In this document: one piece after another, positions 19,086-26,993 of the stretch
How positions within the stretch are numbered: position 1 is the first letter of the stretch
Layout of the letters: the number at the start of each line of letters is the position of its first letter
Assembly (NCBI GenBank): GCA_963830175.1
Contig: CAWHKV010000002.1
Location: 620,001-684,000 of the forward strand
Source of the DNA: JBBRBB01 sp963830175
GTDB taxonomy: Bacteria; Bacteroidota; Bacteroidia; Chitinophagales; Chitinophagaceae
Direction of reading: 5' to 3'
DNA length: 64,000 nucleotides
Translations under genes and position numbers: made by a program
Notes under the pieces: generated by a model
The model's database searches: none
The model's input: the letters and a program-made list of their open reading frames with translations, nothing else
What the model was told of the DNA's origin: nothing

Positions 19086-20162
19086 ATGAAAGCATGGAAA
19101 TTTGTGATAGCATGGATGCTGATAGTTATAATATCTTGCAGTAAAGACAATGGTAACGATGTTCCAATCGATCCACCACCCCCGCCACCGGTAACAGTAG
19201 ACGATTCAACTTTTACAAACCCGTTACTTTCAAGTGGTCCGGATCCGTGGGTTACGCAAAAAGACACCAATTATTATTACACCCATACTGTGGGCAATAA
19301 GCTTGTCTTATTTAAAACCAGTAAGATGAGCGAATTGGATGAAGCGCGTGAAACTACAGTATGGACACCGACACCCAATACAAATTATTCCGATGACATT
19401 TGGGCGCCGGAAATACATTATCTGCAAAACAAATGGTACATGTACTTCGCAGCAGACAGTAGCGGAGTAGATGCAACACACCGGGTATATGTAATAGAAA
19501 ACAGTTCTGCTGATCCTTTAACGCCGTCGTGGACCATGAAGGGAAAAGTCGCTGACCCAACAAATAAATGGGCTATTGACGCCACAGTATTTGAATATAA
19601 AAGCGCAATGTACATGGCCTGGAGTGGATGGGAAGATGGACCGGGCATTCAGAATCTTTATATTGCTAAGATGCTTAACCCATGGACTATTGATGGTAAC
19701 AGGGTTAAAATTTCATCACCCGATTATTCATGGGAAAAAGTAGGCGCACCTGTAAATGAAGCACCTCAATTTTTAGTTAATGCCTCAGGCGATGTGTTTC
19801 TAACATACTCAGCCAGCGGTTGCTGGACAGATGATTATAAACTCGGAATGCTTTCACTTAAAGAAAATGGCGACCCGTTAAACCCGGCCGACTGGACAAA
19901 AAAATCGGAGCCTGTGTTTACAAAAAACGCTGCCAGCAGTGCATTTGGACCTGGGCACAATGCATTTTTTGTATCGAGAGATAAAACTGAAAATTGGTTG
20001 TTGTATCATGCAAACACATTGTCGCATCCAAATAATGATGGGTGTGGAGGAAGCCGTAGTCCGAGAATGCAGCAGTTTACATTTAACGCAGATGGTACGC
20101 CAAATTTTGGTGAGCCGGTAAGAATAAATTCAAAAATTTTAAAACCCTCGGGGGAATATTAG
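19086..20162 (+). CDS. GH43-family glycoside hydrolase, lipoprotein
   Basis: A 358-residue lipoprotein. Lipobox IISC (Cys18) is followed by SKDNGND, resembling Bacteroidota surface-export signals, and a proline linker (P31-P35). The five-bladed GH43 catalytic domain shows the three acids in family context: Asp53 in GPDPW (base), Asp165 in WAIDATVF (pKa modulator), Glu225 in VNEAPQF (acid), plus WAPEIH and GHNAFF. GH43 members are arabinofuranosidases, xylosidases or arabinanases, all inverting; which applies is not determinable here. It follows susD by 28 bases and is 2 bases from its GH43 paralogue. Confidence 0.92.
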   Translation: MKAWKFVIAWMLIVIISCSKDNGNDVPIDPPPPPPVTVDDSTFTNPLLSSGPDPWVTQKDTNYYYTHTVGNKLVLFKTSKMSELDEARETTVWTPTPNTNYSDDIWAPEIHYLQNKWYMYFAADSSGVDATHRVYVIENSSADPLTPSWTMKGKVADPTNKWAIDATVFEYKSAMYMAWSGWEDGPGIQNLYIAKMLNPWTIDGNRVKISSPDYSWEKVGAPVNEAPQFLVNASGDVFLTYSASGCWTDDYKLGMLSLKENGDPLNPADWTKKSEPVFTKNAASSAFGPGHNAFFVSRDKTENWLLYHANTLSHPNNDGCGGSRSPRMQQFTFNADGTPNFGEPVRINSKILKPSGEY

Positions 20163-20164
20163 GC

Positions 20165-21199
20165 ATGAGAAAAATCGGGATCTGTTTTGTTTCTTTATTA
20201 TTTATGGGTGGCCTGCATGCCCAGGACAGCCTGTTTACAAATCCGTTATTACCATCAGGAGCAGACCCCTGGGCCGTTTACAATAATGGGTATTATTATT
20301 ATACCAATACCACCCAAAATAACATTACAATCTGGAAAACGAAGAATATTGCAAACCTGGCAACTGCACCAAAAAAGGTCGTTTTTACCCCTCCAGCTTT
20401 TGGTGGCTATTCTAAAGAATTGTGGGCACCTGAAATACACCGGATAAAAAATAAATGGTATGTTTATTTTGCTGCAGACAGCGGCAGAAATAGTTCTCAC
20501 CGTTTATGGGTTTTAAGAAATAATAGAAAAGATCCTTTTAAAGGAAAATGGAAAATTAAGGGCAAGCTTACTACACCTGGCGATAAATGGTCTATTGACG
20601 GTACTGTTTATAATCATAATGGCCAGTTGTATTTGTTATGGTCAGGGTGGGAGGGAGATGTGAATTACCAGCAAAATATTTACATCGCAAAAATGAAAAA
20701 TCCATGGACGGTGGTTGGTGAAAGACAAAGACTTTCTGCACCAACTTTAGAATGGGAAACACATGGTGATTTGAATGATGCAGATAATCCACCGCACGTG
20801 AATGTTAACGAAGGCCCACAAATCTTAAGAAATAAAGACAAGCTGTTTCTAATTTATTCCGCGAGTGGTTGCTGGACCGATTACTATGCATTGGGTATGT
20901 TAACAGCAGATGCTTCCATAGACCTGATGGATTCAGCCTCATGGAAAAAATCACCCCAACCTGTCTTTAAAAAATCTCCTGAACATGGTGTGTATGCGCC
21001 GGGTCATAATTCATTTTTTACATCACCCGATGGTACTGAAGACTGGATATTGTACCATGCTAATGACAAACCAAACCAGGGTTGCGGTTCGTATCGTTCA
21101 CCGCGGGCGCAGAGATTTACCTGGAATGAAGATGGCACTCCGAATTTTGGCGTACCGTTGCCCACCAATAAACCTTTAAAAATACCATCAAAAAATTAA
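20165..21199 (+). CDS. GH43-family glycoside hydrolase, secreted
   Basis: A 344-residue protein with a Sec signal peptide (MRKIGICFVSLLFMGGLHAQ), so periplasmic rather than lipid-anchored. Catalytic acids by motif are Asp34 (GADPW), Asp145 (WSIDGTVY) and Glu216 (VNEGPQI); WAPEIH and GHNSFF are present. It starts 2 bases after its neighbour and shares most motifs with it (YSASGCWTDYY, GCGSYRSPRAQ), indicating tandem duplication followed by different localisation. Together they may split surface and periplasmic steps on the same linkage. Confidence 0.92.
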   Translation: MRKIGICFVSLLFMGGLHAQDSLFTNPLLPSGADPWAVYNNGYYYYTNTTQNNITIWKTKNIANLATAPKKVVFTPPAFGGYSKELWAPEIHRIKNKWYVYFAADSGRNSSHRLWVLRNNRKDPFKGKWKIKGKLTTPGDKWSIDGTVYNHNGQLYLLWSGWEGDVNYQQNIYIAKMKNPWTVVGERQRLSAPTLEWETHGDLNDADNPPHVNVNEGPQILRNKDKLFLIYSASGCWTDYYALGMLTADASIDLMDSASWKKSPQPVFKKSPEHGVYAPGHNSFFTSPDGTEDWILYHANDKPNQGCGSYRSPRAQRFTWNEDGTPNFGVPLPTNKPLKIPSKN

Positions 21200-21224
21200 G
21201 TTTATCATCTTAAAAAACAAACGA

Positions 21225-22319
21225 ATGATTGCATTGCTTCACAAAAAATTTCTTTTTCTTTTTATAGTTCTTTTTGTTGGAATCTCACATGGCTATTCAC
21301 AAAAGGATATACAAATAATTTCTCCGGAGAAAAAGTGGAGCATTGAAAAAGCAAATACGTGGTACAACCAGCACAAGTGGTTGTCAGGTGCAAATTATAT
21401 TCCTGCTACAGCCATTAATCAACTGGAGATGTGGCAGGCAGAAACCTTTGATTCTGCGACAATTAACCGGGAATTAGGCTGGGCTCACAACATTGGTTTT
21501 AACACCATGCGTGTATTCTTACACAGCATAGCCTACAACCAGGACCAGGAAGGATTTATGAAACGCATTCACACCTTTTTAAATATAGCAGACCGCAATA
21601 AAATACAACCCATGTTTGTATTTTTTGATGATGTTTGGAATGGTGAACCAAAAGCAGGTTTACAAATTTCTCCAAAACCCGGCATACATAATTCAGGATG
21701 GGTACAGGATCCAGGGCAAAAAGCATCTTACGATTCTACACAGTTTCTGCGGCTTGAAAAATATGTAAAAGACATCATGACCCATTTTGCCCATGATAAG
21801 AGGGTGCTTATGTGGGATTTGTACAATGAACCCGGAAACTCCGGCAAACGAGATTCGTCTTTTTCTTTTTTATCGCATGTAATTAAATGGGCAAGGGATG
21901 TAAATCCAGACCAGCCTATTACTGTAGGTTTGTGGGCATGGGACTTTGAAAACCTGAATGCACTTCAATTGGTTAATTCAGATATAGTTACCTACCATGA
22001 TTACGAAGAACCACAATGGCATTTAAGGGTAATTCATTTATTAAAGGCAACTGGCCGGCCATTAATCTGCACCGAGTATATGGCCCGAACACGAAACAGC
22101 AGGTTTTCCAATACCATGCCTATGCTAAAAAATGAAAAGGTGGGAGCCATTAACTGGGGTTTTGTAGCGGGAAAAACCAATACTATTTATGCCTGGGATA
22201 CGCCCATCACTGATGGTGGCGAACCTGTTGAATGGTTTCATGACATATTCAGAAAAGATGGTACACCATACCGGCAGGATGAAATAAACCTAATAAAAAA
22301 TTTAAATGACATAAAATAA
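21225..22319 (+). CDS. GH5-like glycoside hydrolase (cellulase/mannanase clan GH-A)
   Basis: A 364-residue secreted protein with a signal peptide to about residue 25 (GYSQ). The TIM barrel shows the GH-A acid/base Glu202 in WDLYNEPGNS and the nucleophile Glu284 in LICTEYMARTR, with FNTMRVFLH and TYHDYEEP on barrel strands. It hydrolyses a beta-linked glycan with retention; GH5 covers endoglucanases, mannanases, xylanases and exo-enzymes, so specificity is open. It is the third enzyme in the locus, 25 bases after the second GH43 gene. Confidence 0.85.
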   Translation: MIALLHKKFLFLFIVLFVGISHGYSQKDIQIISPEKKWSIEKANTWYNQHKWLSGANYIPATAINQLEMWQAETFDSATINRELGWAHNIGFNTMRVFLHSIAYNQDQEGFMKRIHTFLNIADRNKIQPMFVFFDDVWNGEPKAGLQISPKPGIHNSGWVQDPGQKASYDSTQFLRLEKYVKDIMTHFAHDKRVLMWDLYNEPGNSGKRDSSFSFLSHVIKWARDVNPDQPITVGLWAWDFENLNALQLVNSDIVTYHDYEEPQWHLRVIHLLKATGRPLICTEYMARTRNSRFSNTMPMLKNEKVGAINWGFVAGKTNTIYAWDTPITDGGEPVEWFHDIFRKDGTPYRQDEINLIKNLNDIK

Positions 22320-22360
22320 AATCTTTCGATAAATCAATCACTTTAAAAATTGCATAAAAT

Positions 22361-24454
22361 ATGAAACAAAAACTACTCTTTCTTTTGGGCATCACTGCCC
22401 TTTTCCACCTTTCATCCAATGCCCAGTTTAATGTAACTGAGTTGGAGAATGGTGCTGTACAGCATTCAGAAATTGGTGCTGTGGATATAGATAATGATGG
22501 AGACATAGACCTTATCGTTAGCGGCGAAGACGGTGCAGACCGTAAATCAAATGTTTACTTGAACGATGGTTCAGGAAATTTTACATTGTCTACTTCACCT
22601 TTTCCGGCAGTTACAAGGCCTACCATCGATTTTGATGATATCAATAATGATGGTAATGTAGATGTAATTATATCAGGCTTCCCTGCAATTGGGCCTCCTG
22701 TTGACAGCATCTTTACATCAGACGGTCAGGGAAATTTTACTAATGCCAACATCGCCATACCACAAATGGCGCCAGGCAGTGGCATGGCAGACCTGAACAA
22801 TGATGGATATACCGATATCTATGTTTTTGGAAATAAGTTTGAAGGTCACGCAAAAATTTTCTTTAATGATGGAAACGGGGGCTTTACTGAGTCAGCTCAA
22901 TTTGAAGCCTACAATTTTATTGATCCCGATGTTACCGAAGTAGATTATGATAATGATGGGGATATAGACCTTTTTGTAAACGCCGGTTTTGAAGATGGTG
23001 TAGGCACAAGGTTTTCTAAAATGTTTGAAAACAACAATGGCAATTTCTCTGAGAAAGACCTGGGTCTAATACCAAAAGGTTACGGCTCAGCAGTATGGGG
23101 CGATTATAATGGCGATGGTTTTCTTGATCTATTGTTAAACGGAGATGGTTACCTTGGCTCAGGTGAAGACAATGATGGCGTGTATCGCCTTTACAGGAAT
23201 ATTAATGGTGTGTTTGATATTGCTACGACCTTTGAATTTTACAGGCAAAACAGCACCGGCGATGGTGCAAGATTTGCAGACTGGGATAATGATGGAGACC
23301 TGGATGTTATAGTAACCGGCTGGAATGGCAGCAGGCAGGCAACCGATATTTATTTAAGTGCAGGTGGTGTTTTTACACCTTATTCCGGCAACGAAAATAT
23401 TCCGGGTGTTTCCGAAGGATCAATTGAAGTAGCTGATGTTGATAATGATCGCGATCTGGACATTTTAATAACTGGCTATTCCGGTAATGAATATAATGGT
23501 GGTGGAAGTGCATTCAATCGCAATGTTGCATTAGTTGTTGAAAACCCTGCTACCAATGCAAATATTCCACCCCTTGCTCCAACAGATCTAAGGGTAACCG
23601 GTAATCAATCAGCGGTAACCTTCCGTTGGGATGCTCCAACAGATGGTACAACACCAGAGGCAAGTCTTAGTTATAACCTTTATGTTGTAAACGACCAGGG
23701 TCAAACATTTTTATTTCCCAATGCTGATACTGCTTCTGGCAGAATGTTGGTTCAGCGGTTGGGCAATGTTCAGTTAAATACAAGGTGGACATTGAAAAAT
23801 TTACCCGCGGGTAATTATTGCTGGGGTGTACAGGCTGTAGATAACAGTTTTGATGGTTCTTCTTTTGCTAAATCTTGTTTTTCAATTAATGCAGATGGAA
23901 CCCTGCCTGTTGTACTCTCATCATTTACAGCTAAAGCAGAAGGCAGTCGCGCAAGAATTGAATGGGTAACAGCATCTGAACAAAATAGTGATCATTTTGA
24001 AGTAAAACGTTCTGTTGATGGAAGAAACTTTTCATTATTGCAGAGCGTAAAGGCAAAAGGAACTACATCTGAGCAAAGCAAGTATGTTATCTATGATAGC
24101 AAACCGGTGAATGGTACCAACTATTATAGCCTTACTTACTTTGATAGAGATGGAAAAGTAACAAGCTATGGCATAGTAACGGTTTCATTCAAAAATGGCA
24201 ATGTTGTAATTAAAGCTTATCCTAACCCAACAGTAAAAGATCTTGGATTTACTTTAAGCAACTATGAGGGCAAGCAGGTTTCAGTAGCATTGATGGATAT
24301 CAATGGCAGGCTTGTGCATAAAGAAGTATTCCAGACATTGGCAGGCGAGCAATATTATAAATTGCACCTTAACGGTAAACCACAGAAAGGAACTTACTTC
24401 CTAATGATTACCGGGGATGATTTAAAAGAAACACAGAAAGTAATAGTAGAATAA
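22361..24454 (+). CDS. FG-GAP/VCBS seven-repeat propeller protein with FnIII-like domain and T9SS sorting domain
   Basis: A 697-residue secreted protein. After a signal peptide (to about residue 21) come seven D-x-[DN]-x-DG-x-x-D calcium-binding repeats (DIDNDGDIDL, DINNDGNVDV, DLNNDGYTDI, DYDNDGDIDL, DYNGDGFLDL, DWDNDGDLDV, DVDNDRDLDI), consistent with a seven-bladed integrin-like propeller. A fibronectin III-like domain (from PLAPTDLRV) and a type IX sorting domain (AYPNPTVKDLGFTL, KGTYFLMI) follow. It is the last gene of the polysaccharide locus, 41 bases after GH5, and is probably a surface glycan-binding or scaffold component; this role is inferred from position. Confidence 0.9.
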   Translation: MKQKLLFLLGITALFHLSSNAQFNVTELENGAVQHSEIGAVDIDNDGDIDLIVSGEDGADRKSNVYLNDGSGNFTLSTSPFPAVTRPTIDFDDINNDGNVDVIISGFPAIGPPVDSIFTSDGQGNFTNANIAIPQMAPGSGMADLNNDGYTDIYVFGNKFEGHAKIFFNDGNGGFTESAQFEAYNFIDPDVTEVDYDNDGDIDLFVNAGFEDGVGTRFSKMFENNNGNFSEKDLGLIPKGYGSAVWGDYNGDGFLDLLLNGDGYLGSGEDNDGVYRLYRNINGVFDIATTFEFYRQNSTGDGARFADWDNDGDLDVIVTGWNGSRQATDIYLSAGGVFTPYSGNENIPGVSEGSIEVADVDNDRDLDILITGYSGNEYNGGGSAFNRNVALVVENPATNANIPPLAPTDLRVTGNQSAVTFRWDAPTDGTTPEASLSYNLYVVNDQGQTFLFPNADTASGRMLVQRLGNVQLNTRWTLKNLPAGNYCWGVQAVDNSFDGSSFAKSCFSINADGTLPVVLSSFTAKAEGSRARIEWVTASEQNSDHFEVKRSVDGRNFSLLQSVKAKGTTSEQSKYVIYDSKPVNGTNYYSLTYFDRDGKVTSYGIVTVSFKNGNVVIKAYPNPTVKDLGFTLSNYEGKQVSVALMDINGRLVHKEVFQTLAGEQYYKLHLNGKPQKGTYFLMITGDDLKETQKVIVE

Positions 24455-24476
24455 TTTACTTGGACAGAATGTTTTT

Positions 24477-24514
24477 TGATCCCGGGAGAATTTTCTTCCG
24501 GGATCAATTTTTTT
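24477..24514 (+). terminator. Rho-independent terminator closing the polysaccharide locus
   Basis: TGATCCCGG (24477-24485) pairs with CCGGGATCA (24498-24506), followed by a run of seven T. It lies 23 bases after the last gene of the locus. Confidence 0.9.
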
Positions 24515-24558
24515 GTACACCTTAGAGCATATATTTAAAATATTAATCCATACAAATA

Positions 24559-24930
24559 ATGTTAAGCATACAACTATCGGGTTTAAAATTTCACGCATAC
24601 CATGGTTTGCATTCTGTAGAGAAAGAGTTGGGAGGCGCATTTTTGGTTGATGTAGAAGTAATGTTTGAACCTAAATCAATTCCCATTCATCGACTTAATG
24701 AAACCATAGATTATACTTCAATATTCCAGGTTGTAAAAGAACGTATGAATGTTCCTGCAGAACTGCTCGAAACCCTTGCAACCGAAATTGCATCTGACCT
24801 GTTCAGTTCATTTTTACAAGTTGAAGATGTAAAAGTCAAGATAACAAAAGTATCACCACCAATTCCCGGGTTTGAAGGATCAGCGTCTGTTAAATTTGAA
24901 ATGAAAAGGTATTCTTCCAGGAGGCATTAA
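24559..24930 (+). CDS. folB: Dihydroneopterin aldolase
   Basis: A 123-residue cytoplasmic enzyme of folate synthesis that cleaves 7,8-dihydroneopterin to 6-hydroxymethyl-dihydropterin and glycolaldehyde. It shows the family signature at the N-terminus (FHAYHGLHSVEKELGG), DYTSIFQVVKE in the middle, LLETLATEIA, and the catalytic lysine context VKITKVSPPIPGF. Length is normal for the family. It stands alone after the utilization-locus terminator; folA and thyA are about 36 kb away in this window. Confidence 0.95.
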   Translation: MLSIQLSGLKFHAYHGLHSVEKELGGAFLVDVEVMFEPKSIPIHRLNETIDYTSIFQVVKERMNVPAELLETLATEIASDLFSSFLQVEDVKVKITKVSPPIPGFEGSASVKFEMKRYSSRRH

Positions 24931-25152
24931 TATTACGCGGATAATTTTTTAGCTGCCTCATTTAATCTTGCGCCTTTGTATAAAAATATGTGAAAGCTTA
25001 AATTATATAAGCAACCGAACTTTCATTTTTATTGTTTTAAATTTGAACTATGTTCTTCTTTAGAAACTTTACTTATTGGATCGATAAAAGAAAATGGAAA
25101 TACATTTTTCTTTTGAAGACAATTCAGTTGTCAGCGCCATAAATTTTTATTT

Positions 25153-25176
25153 CGCAGGTTGTCTTTTTTTCCTGCG
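25153..25176. other. Hairpin upstream of hmgA
   Basis: CGCAGG (25153-25158) pairs with CCTGCG (25171-25176) over a T-rich 12-base loop, 37 bases before the hmgA ATG. No T run follows the stem directly. It may be a weak leader structure; no riboswitch family is recognised. Confidence 0.3.
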
Positions 25177-25213
25177 GGGGTAATTTATTTCACATCATTT
25201 AATTCAACTTTTT

Positions 25214-26371
25214 ATGGCTCACTATTTCAGGCTGGGACAAATTCCGCATAAGCGCCACACACAGTTTCGCAAACCCGATGGTAAATTATATTCTGAACAA
25301 TTGTTCAGTACCGAGGGCTTTAGCAGCGATTATTCCTTACTGTATCATACGCATCCGCCAACCATGATCATTCATACTGAAGAACCGTATGATGTTATGC
25401 CACAAATAGCGGAAGAAAAAATGCTGAAGCACCGCAGCTTCGATGGTTTTAAAATTAAGCCCGCAAAAGATTATCTCGATAGCAGAATTCCTGTTCTCGT
25501 TAATAACGATTGTTATGTGGTACTTGCTGCGCCAACGGGGGGAACAGAAAATTATTTTTATAAAAATGCTGATGCTGATGAAATCATTTTTGTGCATGAA
25601 GGCACGGGGACCATCACCACGCAATATGGCGAGCTGCCATTTGGTTACGGCGATTACCTGGTGTTACCTCGAGGCACTATTTACCAGATAAATTTTAATG
25701 ACGAAAACAACAGGCTACTGATCGTTGAAAGTTTTAGTCCTGTTCGTTATCCCAAAAAATATTTAAGTAAGTATGGTCAGTTGCTTGAACATTCACCTTA
25801 TTGCGAAAGGGATATTCGCCCGCCGCAAAACCTAAAAACAATCGACGAGAAAGGCGACTTTGTAATAAAGACCAAAAAAAGCGGTCGCATGTATCACATA
25901 CATTATGCAAATCATCCGTTCGATGTGGTGGGTTGGGATGGATGCTGTTATCCATTTGCATTCAGTATACACGATTTTGAACCAATAACCGGTCGCGTGC
26001 ACCAGCCACCGCCGGTTCACCTCACTTTTGAAGGGAACAATTTTGTGGTGTGTTCTTTCTGCCCGCGCCTTTTCGATTATCATCCCCAGGCAATTCCTGC
26101 ACCATACAATCACAGCAATATAGATAGCGATGAATTATTGTATTACGTGGATGGCGATTTTATGAGCCGTAAAAATGTGACCCGCGGCATGATCACATTG
26201 CATCCCGGTGGTATACCACATGGTCCGCACCCAGGTGCTGTTGAAAAAAGTATTGGCGCAAAAGAAACCAAAGAGCTGGCAGTGATGGTAGATACATTTC
26301 ACCCTTTAAAATTAACCGTGCAGGCACTTGAAATCGAAAACCCGGGATATGTTATGAGCTGGGCAGAATAA
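25214..26371 (+). CDS. hmgA: Homogentisate 1,2-dioxygenase
   Basis: A 385-residue non-haem iron enzyme that opens the homogentisate ring to maleylacetoacetate in tyrosine/phenylalanine catabolism, using O2. The N-terminus (HYFRLGQIPHKRHTQF) and C-terminus (HPGGIPHGPHPGAVEKS) match the family; cupin-type histidines appear in the conserved C-terminal segment. Length is slightly below the 430 of proteobacterial enzymes and normal for Bacteroidota. No other homogentisate-pathway gene is adjacent. It indicates an aerobic lifestyle. Confidence 0.95.
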   Translation: MAHYFRLGQIPHKRHTQFRKPDGKLYSEQLFSTEGFSSDYSLLYHTHPPTMIIHTEEPYDVMPQIAEEKMLKHRSFDGFKIKPAKDYLDSRIPVLVNNDCYVVLAAPTGGTENYFYKNADADEIIFVHEGTGTITTQYGELPFGYGDYLVLPRGTIYQINFNDENNRLLIVESFSPVRYPKKYLSKYGQLLEHSPYCERDIRPPQNLKTIDEKGDFVIKTKKSGRMYHIHYANHPFDVVGWDGCCYPFAFSIHDFEPITGRVHQPPPVHLTFEGNNFVVCSFCPRLFDYHPQAIPAPYNHSNIDSDELLYYVDGDFMSRKNVTRGMITLHPGGIPHGPHPGAVEKSIGAKETKELAVMVDTFHPLKLTVQALEIENPGYVMSWAE

Positions 26372-26474
26372 TTGATGATTATTTTGGGTATGAATTGGTT
26401 GATAAAATATTTTGCCAACGCAGAGAACTACTGAAAATTTTATTTAATTTGTTCATCTAAACATTGTAAGTATT

Positions 26475-26882
26475 ATGATACCATTTAATGAAATTAAAGT
26501 AGGTGATTATTTGTTGGGAGAATTTGAGGGAAAGACATGGGAGGGACAGGTAACACGTTTAAACCGCGATGATAAACAGGTTTGTGTGGAAACAGATGTG
26601 CAGGAATTTTGGTTTGAAACGGCACATTTGCAACCCATTCCATTGAATGAAGCCAGCATGATGAACTTAAGTTTTGAAAAAGAAGTATTGCCTGACGGCA
26701 GTATTAAATATAAAAAGGGTGCTTTTCGCATTTTACTTCCCTCCGAAGGTGATTACAGCAATGCTGAGATTTGGTACAGGCAGGATAAGCGCCATCATCC
26801 AGAATTAAAATACGTACATCAATTACAAAATCATTATTTGGAAATGACCAAAGTACACCTTACAAAGGAGGCATTGGTTTAA
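26475..26882 (+). CDS. Uncharacterized 135-residue protein
   Basis: Not recognised as a named family. The N-terminus (IKVGDYLLGEFEGKTWEGQVTRLN-DDKQVCVETD) has the alternating pattern of a small SH3/Tudor-like beta-barrel; the C-terminal half is charged and ends in helices. It has no signal peptide or membrane segment, so it is cytoplasmic. It lies 103 bases after hmgA and is followed by a terminator, so it may be transcribed alone or with hmgA. Confidence 0.75.
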   Translation: MIPFNEIKVGDYLLGEFEGKTWEGQVTRLNRDDKQVCVETDVQEFWFETAHLQPIPLNEASMMNLSFEKEVLPDGSIKYKKGAFRILLPSEGDYSNAEIWYRQDKRHHPELKYVHQLQNHYLEMTKVHLTKEALV

Positions 26883-26941
26883 CTTGCTGGTTATGCATGA
26901 TGACACATGCAAAACATGTTTTTCAGAAAAACCCATCATTC

Positions 26942-26977
26942 AGCCATCCTGTATTCTATTTACAGGATGGCTTTTTA
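26942..26977 (+). terminator. Rho-independent terminator
   Basis: AGCCATCCTGTA (26942-26953) pairs with TACAGGATGGCT (26961-26972) across a 7-base loop, followed by TTTTATTT. It separates the 135-residue gene from the peptidase/propeller gene whose ATG is at 26994. Confidence 0.92.
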
Positions 26978-26993
26978 TTTGCAGTGAAAATAT

